A stretch of 64,000 nt of DNA from Bombardia bombarda (taxonomy: Eukaryota; Ascomycota; Sordariomycetes; Sordariales; Lasiosphaeriaceae): contig JAULSR010000002.1 in the NCBI GenBank assembly GCA_030512295.1, forward strand, positions 4,216,001 to 4,280,000, read 5' to 3'. The notes under the pieces were generated by a model. That model had not been told where the DNA came from, did not search any database, and saw only the letters and a list, made by a program, of their open reading frames with translations. Both the position numbers and the translations under genes were made by a program. Shown here piece after piece: positions 34,438 to 45,964 of this stretch (its first letter is position 1; every line of letters starts with the position of its first letter).

Positions 34438-36153
34438 TTAAGCCCCGAGAAGCTCTCTTTCCCTTGGGCTGAGTTCCTTCCTGCCACCCGCAATTCTCAG
34501 GACCGTCTCCGTGGCTAAAAGTTCCTTCCTGCCGTCACCACACAGCCGCCATTGCGCACTCGACGGGATCCCGAACCACACGGCATTCAGCACCGCCAAT
34601 GATCTCAGGGGGTTGCGAGCTGTGAATACCTTTCGCAGCAGCTTACCAAAGGTGGGCACCGCACCCAGCGGCCCGAGCAAGTCATCTGTGTACTCAATCA
34701 TGTGTGCTGCTATGGCGTGCCGCGGCGAATCGACAAAGTGTTTCGCCTGGAAGGCATGCGACTTTCTTATGTGCTCCAACATGTGGTCCTTCGACGGCCT
34801 CTTGATGCGGCCGTCCAGCAAGGCCACGACGTGCCGCGCCTGAGCTTCGACCGCCGGCGGGAGGGGCCCTATCGTCTCTGCAAAGCCCAGTAGAAAGACG
34901 TTGTCGTATCGTGGCGACATGACGAATTTGTAGAGATCAACTGCGTTGGGAGGGGTGGAGCTGTCGCGGAGGAGGTCAGGGGGGAGGTATGGGAAGTCAA
35001 AGAAGTTGTATCCTGTCGCACAGATGACCACGTCTATGTCGTCGAGTTGTGTCCCGTTGGATAGACACAGGCCCGTCTCGCTGAACGAGTCAACCGACGC
35101 GCGCTGGATCGTGATCAGCCCTGTCGCAACCTTTTCGAGGAAATCCCCGCGAATAGTCGGGCTTTGCTCGAGAAGCCTGTGGTCTGGTTTCAGCTCTTTG
35201 GGCGGCTGGATATCAACAAGAGCGAGGAGCTTGGTCTGCAGCCACTGGCTGACGGCTAGTGGCACCCACAGCTGTGTTGCACGATCTATAAATGGTTGAA
35301 CATTCTAGTTAGTATCTCCTTTGGTTAGGTCAGGATCTGAAGCATTGCACCGAGTCTGGTAGCGTCACTTACTGTCCCATGCTTCGGTCGGTTTGCCCAG
35401 TATGTATCGTGGAAGGACCCATCCACCCCTACGAGTCACTACGTGCAGCTCCCTTGCCTGCGGCGCAATTTCACAGGCAATGTCGACAGCCGAAGAACCG
35501 AGACCAATGATAGCAACCTTCTTGCCCTCAAATGCGGCCGGCGTACGGTAGTAGTGGCTGTGGAAGAACTGGCCCTTGAATTTCTCGCGGCCTGGGAACG
35601 CGGGGATCTGAGGGCTGGACAAGTGGCCGGTGCAAGCAAACACTGCATCGTATGTGGTTTCTTCAGCCATCTTGGAGCCGTCCTGCTGGAACGTGACCGT
35701 CCAGGATCCATCGCCTCTCGGGGTGCAGCTGAGCACCCTGGTCCGCAGGCGGATGTGTTTTCTGAGCCCAAAGTGGTCGGTATATTCGTTCAGATATTGG
35801 AGCATGAGCGGGTGCTTGAAGTAGTCTGGGTAGCGGGCCGGGTCAAATGGGAAGTCGGTGAAGCTGGTCGTGTCGCGGCACGAGTTCAACATTGTGCCCT
35901 GGTACATGGACGACCAGACGTCGCGCGGTCCTGCGTCGGGCGCGCAGTTCTGATACGCCCACGCACCTCCAATCTCCTCGCCCGCATCGAATGCGTCGAC
36001 TTCGAGCCCTGCTGCGAGCGATTCCTTGATAGCCGCGAGGCCGGATATGCCTTTTAGACGCGTCAGCTTCATCCTCTCGTCTATGTCACTGATCAAGTAC
36101 TGGTCATACATACCGGCCCCAACAACAGCAACCCGCATTTTCTTGGTGGCCAT
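34438..36153 (-). CDS. Flavin-containing monooxygenase (FMO-like)
   Basis: FAD- and NADPH-dependent class B monooxygenase that oxygenates N, S or carbonyl groups; substrate unknown. Exons: 36114..36153, 35373..36050 and 35285 down to 34438 give 521 residues. Intron 1 (63 nt) has donor GTATGT; intron 2 has donor GTAAGT, a perfect TACTAAC branch site and acceptor TTTATAG. Removing intron 1 restores the FAD loop VAVVGAGISGLAAIKES. Other signatures are EIGGAW, the FMO identifying motif in FPGREKFKGQFFHSHYY, the NADPH loop IIGLGSSAVDIA and the ATGY motif in VVICATGYNFF. Intron 1 is a multiple of three without a stop, so an uncorrected model would insert 21 residues into the FAD loop. The next gene on the same strand, 391 bp away, is an APC permease. 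Confidence 0.9.
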
Positions 36154-36544
36154 TATCGAGTCTGCTTCCTGGCTAGCACCTGTGTGAGGTAGGTAAGTAA
36201 AAACAAAAAGAATCGTTGTTGTTTGGTTCCGGGCTAACAAGTCTTACGTCAGATGGTGTTCGCGCTTGACAAGGGGGCTGTTTGCGGTATCGCGACTGGA
36301 GGTCGCCAAAGGGGGGGCAAAGCACCAACTTCAATACCAAGGATTGGAAGTCGGCAGATTGAGAGCTTAATCAACGCAAAAAGGGGGCGACATTCCATTA
36401 CTCGGCGTGCAAGTTTGTATCCATAACTAAACATCCCACGTATACGCGCAGAGAGATCGTACGCGTTTGGTATCATATTATAAAATCTTATGGCATGCAT
36501 ATCACACAAATCACCAATCGCCTCACTACTCACTGTTCTGATCG
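36154..36544. other. Spacer between FMO and permease genes
   Basis: 391 bp, upstream of the FMO start and downstream of the permease stop. No further feature. Confidence 0.5.
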
Positions 36545-38559
36545 TCATTCACTCGGGGGTTCAGCAGTATTGCCCCCCACGAGCTTTAGGCCGCCCTCCT
36601 GCTTCTCCCGCTCCTCCAACGCCCCTGGCTCTGTTACATCAACACCCAACCGCATCGCCTCCGCCACCTCGGCCGATGGCCCCGTGAACCAGTGTCGCGC
36701 CCACACGGCCCACGAGCCAACAGCAAAGATGGCAATGATACCGACGGCCACGACGGTGTAGTTGAGTGTCTGACTGGTCACGGGGTTTGCGGTAGGCAGA
36801 CAGAACACGACGGTGATGAAACCGACCCAGAGACACGCAACGGCAGCGATGGGTCGTGAAAAGACTCCGAGATTGAACGGGCCCTTCATGGTCGAGAACT
36901 CCTTGTGCCATATCAACCCAATCAAGATGGGTAGCCCGTAGCTGATGTAGAGACCGATGGTGGCGATGGAGGTGGCGGCTGCGAACGCGACAGACGAACC
37001 AAGCGACGGCAAAGCGAGGATGAAGGAGAGTATTGCGGCAAGCCAAACGGCGCGGATCGGAGATCGGAAGCGCTCATCAACCTTGTGGAAGAAGGGATGC
37101 TAGAAAATAAGATGATCAGTCCACATTCTACTGCTAAGATCTAGAATATTCTGGGCAGTACTCACGATACCTCCGTCGCGGGCAAAGGCAAACATCATCC
37201 GGCTGTTGCTCGTCATACTGAACAGACCACAGTGCCAAATGCAAACTGAAACCACACGTCAGCATGAAAACGGACAGCATCACCACTAGCGGTGTAGACT
37301 CTGGTCAACAAGTCCGGAAAACTCACTCATAATCAGCGAGAACATGACCAACGCTCCATCTTCGCCGGCAATGTCCACAAAGATCTGCAACACAGGTTGT
37401 TTGTAGGCGCTGTTTAGGGTTGCCTCCAAGTCCTGAATCGAGAACAAAAACGCCATGAGGACAAAAAAGCCAAAGAGAGCACTGAATCCGACACTGGACA
37501 CGACGCCAATCGGAGCGCTCCAGCTTGCCTTCCTTGTCTCCTCACTGAGATGGGCTGATGCATCGAACCCAGTCAAGGTAAACTGGGCCATCAGCGAACC
37601 ACACACAACAACATAGGCAGGGCTCGCGCGAATGCTCCAGCCGTCACCGTCAACGCCGGTGCCGTCGATAAAGGTGCTGAAGACAAAAGAGGCGGGCTGG
37701 TGGGTCGGAGCCTTGGCAAGCACCGCGATGCAAAGAGCCGTGACGCCAGCGCTATGCAGCACGATGGACACGTTATTCAAGTATCTGAGCGTCTGCACGC
37801 CGAACGAGTTGACAATGCCGTGTGAGAACAGAATGGCTGCATATATGCCAATGGTGATGCCCGGTGTGGCAACGAAATCGGGGTTCTTGACTAAGATGGC
37901 CGTGGGGATCAGATTGGCGAGACCAAAGGTGATGCCTGTCGTGACCGCGACCTGTGATGGATATCCTCGTCAGCGCCCCAGAAATCGAGAAATCGAGAAA
38001 ATTGGTGGCAACAAGAGTCAGAGAAGCCGTACCTGGCCGAGCAGATTAAACCATCCTGTGAGCCAGGCGGCGAAGGGCGACCAGCGCGGCGGGGCCAGCA
38101 TTGCCGACCAGAAGTAGGGCCCTCCGCTTGTCGGGATGGCCGACACGATCTCGGCCATGGCAGTTGCGACAAGGATGGTGAAGAAAGAGACAACGATCCA
38201 GCCGATGGACATGACTGAAGGCGTAGGCAAGTTGGTTAGCAAGACTACTTGATGCGCCCTATATGACATGTATCAACGTACCGCCAGGCCCTCCTGTAGC
38301 CAGGCCGAAGGAAAACAAGGTGGTGAGACCCGTAATAACGCTCTGCTGTGCGTCAGCCAAGGGTCCAGCAGCGATACCATCAGGATTGAAATGTAGACGG
38401 AATACGGACGATGATAGAGAAGGAGACACCAAAGTTGTGTGCCAACCCCCAATCGCGCTTCAGTTCCTGTTTGTATCCAAACTGTGCCAGGCGGCTCTCG
38501 TCCCGCTCATCGTCACTGTTGGAGGGCCGGAGCTCGGCCGGGGGATCGGGGGAACCCAT
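36545..38559 (-). CDS. APC-family amino-acid/GABA/choline permease
   Basis: Twelve-helix proton symporter of the amino acid-polyamine-organocation superfamily, resembling fungal Uga4/Hnm1-type permeases. Six exons: 38410..38559, 38282..38342, 38033..38214, 37327..37951, 37166..37245 and 37099 down to 36545. All phases close, giving 550 residues. Landmarks: an N-tail ending RLAQFGYKQELKRDWGLAHNFG before helix 1; the glycine-rich SFGLATGGPGV; AEIVSAIPTSGGPYFW after helix 3; FTLTGFDASAHLSEET; and SNSRMMFAFARDGG. The first donor (GTCCGT) is unusual; the others are GTACGT, GTACGG, GTGAGT and GTGAGT. Start chosen at MGSPDPPAEL; an in-frame ATG further upstream would add a hydrophobic stretch unlike the family. 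Substrate not decidable from sequence. Confidence 0.9.
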
Positions 38560-39716
38560 TGGGATTGTTTCTTGGTGGAATAGCAGTCGAGTGCTGGGGG
38601 CAACAAGGAATGTGGGAGAATAGGCAACAGAGAGACACAAAAGGGAGTGAAGCAATGGAAACAAGTTCAGAGGTAAACAACTTGAAGAAGATTATTGGGG
38701 TCGGCTTGACCGAAAAGATAACCGTCTTCAACTGTCCGTTACATCGGGTCGAGCTTATCTGCAGTGGGCTGCAGCTCCTTTGCATCTCTGCGGTACTCAT
38801 GACAGCGGAGCATTACCGCATTACCGCACTGCACGCGCGCGTCTCCCAGCCATTTGGGTTGGGCCTTCAAGGTTGGCAGCTAACCAGGACTGGACTGGGC
38901 CTGGGGTTTGGATGCCTCATTACGAATATTCGTTGAAAACGCTGGCGGTCGCTGTCGTGTCGCGAAGGATTGAGCTGCTTCCAAAGTTCCAGCCAGGAAA
39001 GTTCCAGCCAGGATCAATCGTTCCATTGCATGGCTTCATCTTGGCTGGCTCAAAACAAAGCTTACGGGCATTTGCCCTCGGCATTCAACAAGATGAGGCT
39101 TGGGTTGTTAGCATCGGCTCATTCGACGGGAGGATGAGCATGCTGCGATAGCAACCTGGAAAAAAAAAAGGTGAATGGTGGAGGAAGCGCGACGCGGTCA
39201 GAGATAGGGCACTTCCCCAAGATAGGCGGGGATGATGCTATTGGGCAATTCTAGGGTATTAAGGGAAGGAGCCACCAAAGGAGCCTCCTCAGTGTTGCCC
39301 CACTGGCTAGCCTTTGGAAGTGGGGAGACACACACACAAGTCTCAACCACTGAGTGAACTGTGAAGCTTCCCGGCGGTGACCGATCCACTTTCGAATTTC
39401 TTTTCTTCTGATTTAATTTTAGGGGACACATATATCTTGTTATGTCGCTGAGAGTTGCATGATATGGGACTTTCGATGGATTCAACGACATTATTTTTCT
39501 AAACTTATTATCCAGTTCTATAACCTAGCAATGCCACCATTTAAGGTATGACACAACTCCCACTCGCATCCGGGCCCAAGAAACGAACAGGCCCCCCCCC
39601 TCCCCCAAGATACGCCCCTATCGCCCACCGCCGCCGCCAAAGGAAAAAAAAATAAAAAATAGTAGGCGACATGATCATTATCCATTGATTGAGCCTCCAT
39701 CTATTCACCGAGCTTA
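38560..39716. other. Intergenic region
   Basis: 1.16 kb between the permease start and a tentative secreted-protein gene. An exact GAAAGTTCCAGCCAGGA direct repeat starts near 38985. C-rich stretch at 39592-39605. No gene seen. Confidence 0.5.
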
Positions 39717-40318
39717 TCACCATCCGAACAAAGCACGCCCAACAAAACCAGCTCCAATGGCCGCCAGGGTCGCCCGCACTGCGATATCAACCCCTCCTCC
39801 TCCTCTCCCCAGGCCAGTCCCGCTGGCATCAAGAATGGGTATATGGATGCCGCAATGCGAGTATGTCCCCCGCGTGACACACGAGTAATATGTCGTCTGC
39901 ACAAACTTGACCACGTTGCCATTGGCGTCGATCCCATCCACCACCTCGTCTGCGCCTGTGTCACCTTCTCCCGCCCCGGGGCCGGCGTGATGAGCGGCGG
40001 CGCGGCTTGCTCAACTCTTTTATCGGCTTGAGCTCCTCCTACTGCTCCTTCCTCTCTGCTGGCGTATCTGCCCGACTGCTGTCGTAGATCAAGGCGAGCA
40101 GCAACTGTCTGTGTAGCAAGGAGGGAAAGGGGTAGAGTTGGGCCTGATGGGGGCACTACCATTAGTGGCGTTGCAGCCGTCGCCAGAACCAGAGCGGATT
40201 TCGTCGTTGTCGTGTGAAACCCCTGTCTTGCCGGTGGTGTCACGCTGTTCGCGTCGCTGCCAGGACAGCAAAATAACGCTGGCAAGACTGACGAGACGAC
40301 AGCATTGGAGAATCGCAT
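39717..40318 (-). CDS. Tentative small secreted, possibly GPI-anchored protein (intron unresolved)
   Basis: Two parts in different frames look coding. The 5' part starts at ATG 40318 with a signal-peptide-like MRFSNAVVSSVLPALF. The 3' part (about 39717-39975) reads TGADEVVDGIDANGNVVKFV, then QTTYYSCVTRGTYSHCGIHI, and ends in a hydrophobic tail (ATLAAIGAGFVGRALFGW) after a Gly-rich linker, like a GPI-attachment signal. A TTYYSCVTxGTYxHCG core is one I recall in small fungal secreted proteins. At least one intron must lie in about 39980-40170; GTAGTG near 40155 and acceptors near 40108, 40079 or 40013 are candidates, but I could not choose. Exact exons and the N-terminal frame are uncertain. 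Confidence 0.4.
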
Positions 40319-41414
40319 TTTCTTGAGCTCTTGCTGACTTAATTCTCTCGAAATCCCGACGAGGAGTGTATCAGTCGATGTGTGTCGGTATTGTGCCACA
40401 GACGCGGGTTAATGTCCGTCCTAGCAGTTTGCCAGTCGGGCTGTAGAGGCGTTTTATGATGGCTGGCAAGGTAGGGATTCGTCAACTTGTAGATCTGGGG
40501 CAATACTACGAGACCAAATAAGGAAGTAAATAAGATACGCCTCAGAGCCAGCCTGATGAGAGAGGAAGCAGATGCGGTGGTTGTGTCGACCCATCGATAC
40601 AGAGTGATGAGATGATGCCTTGCGTTGGGGGTCTTATAGTAACCGGCTGTGTGCACACATCTCATCTATCCCCTCATCGCATTACCAGAAAGTACGACTT
40701 GATTCGCTTTGAACACTTGCCATGACATTCTCGCAACCAACCAACCATCCATCTACCCATCCACGCAGCAGCAGCACACGGGACATTGCAGCCTGTAGAA
40801 CAAATGGACGAACGAACTAGTCACAGATATAACCAGATATCCCGATAGTGTGACTGGCACGGCCGCCTCTCGCTGTCCAACGCAGTGGGAGAGGATGGTG
40901 TGAAGAAGAGGGGCAGAACAGTGTCCCAGGTGGACGTGGTATGCCTAAAACTGCGACTCCTGATTGGTTTGGTACCGTCTTCTGCGTGAGCAAGCCGAAA
41001 AATGAGAGGCAGACGACCAACAGGAGTTGTGCATAGAAACGCTCACTATTTGCCCTTGGCATCTGAACATCAAGGTCGTTCAATCATTATGCCAAGTCTT
41101 GTTTTTACCAGACAAAGAGGACATCCATTCAAGATATGGGTTCCACGTTAATGATTACCAAGACTCACCGGGTAAAATCGGCTGGTGAAATTATCTGCCT
41201 ACTATAATACAAAGCGATCATGACGATATTGCCTGTTAGGTGGCGCAAGAACTGTTTGCTGCAGGTGAATATCATGAACCACACCGGCCGCGAGATGGTG
41301 CCTTACTCCCATAGTCCATCCCTCTCCCGAAAGCCAACCAAAACATGCAACGAACTGGGGTAGCAATGTCCCCGAAAAAATTGCAAGCCTCCCATGATAT
41401 CTTGGACACGTCTT
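40319..41414. other. Intergenic region
   Basis: 1.1 kb between minus-strand genes. No gene or strong repeat seen. Confidence 0.5.
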
Positions 41415-44400
41415 TTAAAATCTTCTCACCGACGTCTTCTTCTTCCCTCGCAGCGAAGTGGCTGGGACGGCGCTGAAACCTCTGGCATTAAAGCTATGCC
41501 TGCCCTGCGGCGAGATAACCGCAGTCGATGATTTGTTTTCGCGTGTTGTCGCCACCGGAGCAGCCGGCATGCTCACACCACGTCGAATCCGGGACTTCTT
41601 TGCCCAACCCGAGACAGATGGCAAGCCTGGGTCCTCGTACGTCTCGTCAACACTGTCATCGGCATAATTCTCCTCAACTTCAGGTTCTGGACTGCTAGTC
41701 AGAAGTGATACAACCTGAGAGCCTTCAGGAATGAATGCGTCCTTGTGCTGAGCCGCCTGTGAGCTTGGTTCAGCCTTGACCATCTTCAGATTCTTCTTAG
41801 CAGATGACTTCTCAACAGGCCTTCGAACGGGGTCTTGAGCCGAGCCCAAAAACCGTTTGCTCGCAATTCCCTTCTCCTGCTTCACAGGAAAATGGTCCTG
41901 ATCAGCCTCGTCAGATGAGTCACTGGCTTCGTCAAGCTTCCGCATGGCCTCCTCATACTCTCTTTTGGGGGCGACTTCTGGCTTGCGGGCATTTATCGCA
42001 GACATGACAGAGGCCTTGGTTGGAGTTTCGCCAGCGCCTGGTGTGGACGTGGTGATCCATACTTCGCTTAGAGACGGAAACGAGTTGGCCGATAACACTG
42101 ACAATGCTGGGCTGTCGAAGGACTTTGGCTGGGACGCTTTGGTCGGTGTAGTCTGTTCACGAGACTCTGCATTGGGACCTGATCCGGACTTGTCAGCGGA
42201 ACCATCCAAACGATCCAACGATTCAATGCCCAAGTCGATGCTGAAATCGGGATCTGGCTGTCTTCCACTGTGGCCACTGCCAGTATCCGAGGGTGGAACC
42301 TCCAGCTTCGGGTATTCAACACGAGCCGAGCCTTCGGAAACAGGCTCCCCTATCTCATCGGAAAACCCATTGAAAGGTTCAAGTAAAATTGGCTGAGATT
42401 CGACGTACGAAGAAAAGCCCGATGTGGTTTCGGCTGGGGGTTGCGAGTCCTTAGGGGGCGTTGCTGCAAGTTTTGGCAGCGTTTGGCTTGCTTCATGCGA
42501 CATTTCTTCAAGCTGTCGCGACGGACTGCTCAAGTCCGAGTTCCTGTCCCCGGCTATGGAAGGATCAACATCTTTGCGGAAGCCAGCATCGTTAATCATA
42601 ACGCTGATCTCGTGTCGACGGTCTTCGGTTATTGAGACGTCAGCATGTTGAGTATCCTGGGATTCGGCCGTGCCTTGAGGAGTTGTTGTAGGAAGCATAT
42701 TCTCGCCACTGCACTGCGTATTTACCTCTTCCGGGTCATGGCCAGGGCTGTCCTGATGTTCCTTTGCCTGTTCAACGTGCGTCGGAGTCGCCACTGCCTC
42801 GGGTTGGCTGTCTAAGAGGCCGCCTTCTTGGAGGGGGCGCTGGGCTAGGACTCGAGGTTCACCCATATCCGCAAAATCCAGTGTTCGATAGCCAAGCTCG
42901 GCACCTTCCTCGAGATCATCATCCATACCTGGCAATTCAAATTTGTCGTATACTCGTCTCCCATCCCCGTCATACTTCTTCTCGTTCTGATCAAGATATC
43001 TGTCCCGCTTGGCCAGAAGAATCCTCAGAGTGTCATCATCAAAGACATCCTTGATAACACCCGTAAGATTCGACACCTGGGGCTGCCAATTTGTGGCTTT
43101 GGAGAGAATGTATTGCCTCCACGTAATGGCCATTCCAGGTTGTGCCTCGCCACGCTGAAGGATAGGCAGCGTTGACAGGTCACCTGGTAGAGCAGGCAGG
43201 TCTTGGTCATCGTCTTCGCCATGCTGCTCATTGTCTGGATTCCACTCAACCTCGTCGTCGTAGTTCAAGGTAATATCCGCGTTGCTGTTATTGTTCATCG
43301 CCGTGAGATACGACTCCTCTTCCACATTATCATACCCCCGCTCCCACGCTCGCTCCTGCTCAACATGTTTTGTCGTCTTTTGCTTCTTTGAGCTTGGCTG
43401 GCTGTCATCGACATACACTCCATTGTTCCGTCCCTTGCGCTTCGAACCTTTGTGATGTCCCCATTGCTGCTGTGGGTCCCAGCGCTGAACAAACGGAAAT
43501 GGTGGCTCGCTGAGCTCAACGTTTTCTTGGCAGCACTCAACGGCACGGTAGATGATGCGATTGCGCCAATCTTCAGAGTCGTCCTCCTCGAGTTGGCGGT
43601 TCTGTGGCTGATCGGCAAAGCTTTCAACCCGAGGATTGATCGACGGCCGCACATCTTTCATAAGCTTCGAGCGAATTTCATCCTCATCAGCCTTAGTCTT
43701 GGGATTCTTCAGTCCCAGTGATGCAAAAATATGGCGTCGGCCAGCGCTCATATCCACCTTCATCTTTCGCTGTGACGAGTTCGAAGCTGTGTCGGATACT
43801 GGAACTGTGGGTGCCGCGGGTGTCCCTGCCTGCACATCGGCTACTGTAGGAGAGACGTCTAGCTCCATACTGTCATCGTGAGACGTGGGGAGAGATTCCA
43901 GGGTCCTGAGAAGGGCTGCCTTCTTCGCTGCGAATGAATCGGCTGGCGGAGTATGGTCATTTGCTTTTGGAGAATCAACGAGGACCTCTCCGCTGGCAGC
44001 AGCGGCCTGCTTGGCTTTCGCTAGGGCAAGTCGCCTGCGGATATTACGTCTCTGAGTTGCCGATTTCCCACGGCCAGGTGGAACTGTCACATCTTCTCCT
44101 TTCGGGTTCGAGGGTGGTCCCCTGGGCTCTGTTGCTCCACCTATCGAGCTCTCGATAGTTTCTTGAGTGACTGCCCGCGAACTGATCATGGGGCTGCCTG
44201 GATTAGGTTTGGTCTTTGTGATTGTGGACTCTTGGTCCTGGTCACCACTGTCATCCGAGGAACTGGAATCACTGTCGGAATCACTGTCGGAAAATGAACC
44301 GTCCTCTTCAGTGCCAGCTGTACCGCCTTGATTGCTATAATTGTCACTGTCGTCACTGTCGTCACTGTCGTCATCACTGTTTTCCGAGCTGTCATCTGAA

Positions 44401-45964
44401 CTAGAGCTGTCGTCTGAGCTGGAGCTGTCGTCTGGACTGTCCCCCCCAGACTCGAAGACTTGTGGCTGCTATCCAGTGTTGCGCTGGTCTGGTCTTTGCT
44501 TTGTTCCGACAAGGATTGCTTTGCCGATAGTTCCTCCGGGCCGCTGTCGCTATCACTATCGCTACTGCTGCCATTCGCGGCGTCGTCATAGCTGTTGTCA
44601 TCGCTGTCGCTATCGTCAGAAGAACCCTCCATCGCTTTCTCGGGCTCCACAGAGCCATGATGTGAAGATGAATCCTCCTGGACCTCAAGCAAGCCCGAGC
44701 CGAGCTGGGATGGCTGGGAATGTGGAGCACTGTCATGCCCATCATCAAACTTTGTATGGACAGGCAGTTTGACCAGTTGGCCGGACTCGCGAAGTGCTTC
44801 GGCCATGCGGGTCGAAGCCGTACCGGCCAGTATAGACCCCGAGGGGAAGCCGTGTTGGTCATAGTGCTTGACTATCGAGCTCTCCGACTCTGCATCGCTG
44901 TTGTCGTCGGCTAAATCCATGTCATCACCATCCTCAGCAGGCACTTTGGAGCGCAACGATTTGCAGTGTTTGACCATAGCGCCAAGTGTCATCTCTGCGT
45001 GGTTTGTTTTCTGCAGCTTCTTGTACGCCTTCTTCTCGTCTTTACCGCAACTTCGCAAGACCTTTTCACAGTCTCCAGCCGAGACTTTTGGAAAGGCCAC
45101 GCGAAGAGCCGTGATCCGGTCCAAATCCATAAGGTCGAGTGCAGGGATCTCGGTTGAATTGGACCCCAGCCCTGGCTCTTGCTCCCTTGCTTGTTCAACA
45201 TCCTCGGCCTCTTGTTCAAACGCCTCTTCTCCGAGCTGTGCATTCTCTCTCTGGAGATCCTCAAGTTCGGCCGCGAGCTCCGGGTCGTTGGGGTCGACTA
45301 CATCCTCGTCGTCCTCATCTGCATCGTCGGCGATAAAATCGGTATCGTCATCTTCCTCGTCCTCGTCCTCGTTGCTAAAGAAGCCGGCTTCGTCAAGGTC
45401 GTCAAAACTGGCAGAGATCCGAACGCCACGTGTACTGTCGTCCTCTCCACGTTCGGTGAGAAGTAGCTGCTGATCATCCTCCTCCTCGTGCTCATCCAGA
45501 TCCAAATCTTGTTCGTCTGCATCATATGTAATTCTGCGACGCTTTAGAGGTGGGATATCGACAGGGGGGCGATCTCTCGGGGTCTTGAGGCGAGGTCGAC
45601 CAAAAGCTACGCCGTCAATAAGGTGCTTGCCGTCGGTGGAGATCTGGTGGCGGCCGCTGAGAAGGCGTCGCTTTCGGTCTTGGGTAACCAGCGGCCGTAT
45701 GAATACCTCTTCGTCGTTGGTTAGAACGGCAGAGACTTGCTGGAAGTGTAGGCAGTCGAAGGCATGCCCCTCGCCATCTCGAAGCTCGACAACGTAGTCC
45801 TCCAACCCCCAGTCACTGCTTTCCAAAGGGATGATGCCGTTCACCTGGTCGAGCAGATTGGCGATGGTAGGTTCGCTCTCTAGATCGACATTGAAGACGA
45901 CGCGGACCTCGGGTAGTGCATGACGTCGCACGACCAGTCGCAGTCGAAGGCTGTTGCCCTTCAT
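41415..45964 (-). pseudogene. Coilin-like nuclear protein gene, reading frame broken by one base
   Basis: Two abutting frames belong to one gene: 45964 down to 44186 and a second frame ending at 41415 (TAA). The second frame is open upstream of its first ATG to about 44476 and there reads DSPDDSSSSDDSSSSDD, continuing the acidic-serine style of the first. The frame changes at a G7 run (44441-44447); one more G would join SSLGG to DSPDDS. Intact length would be about 1,510 residues. Residues 1-95 look like a ubiquitin-like coilin N-domain (SLRLRLVVRRHALPEVRVVF); then come acidic and DS-rich tracts, a GKSATQRRNIRRRLALAKAK basic motif, and a Tudor-like segment (LPILQRGEAQPG, QPQVSNLTGVI, GYRTLDFADMGEPRVL) comparable in order to the coilin C-domain. 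The coilin link is inference. The break may be a sequencing error, so the gene may be functional. Confidence 0.75.

Noticed and set aside
44186..44189. Termination-reinitiation (ATGA) as a real bicistronic arrangement
   Set aside because: The downstream frame is open and coding-like about 290 bp upstream of that ATG, so a single fused gene with a one-base shift is more economical.
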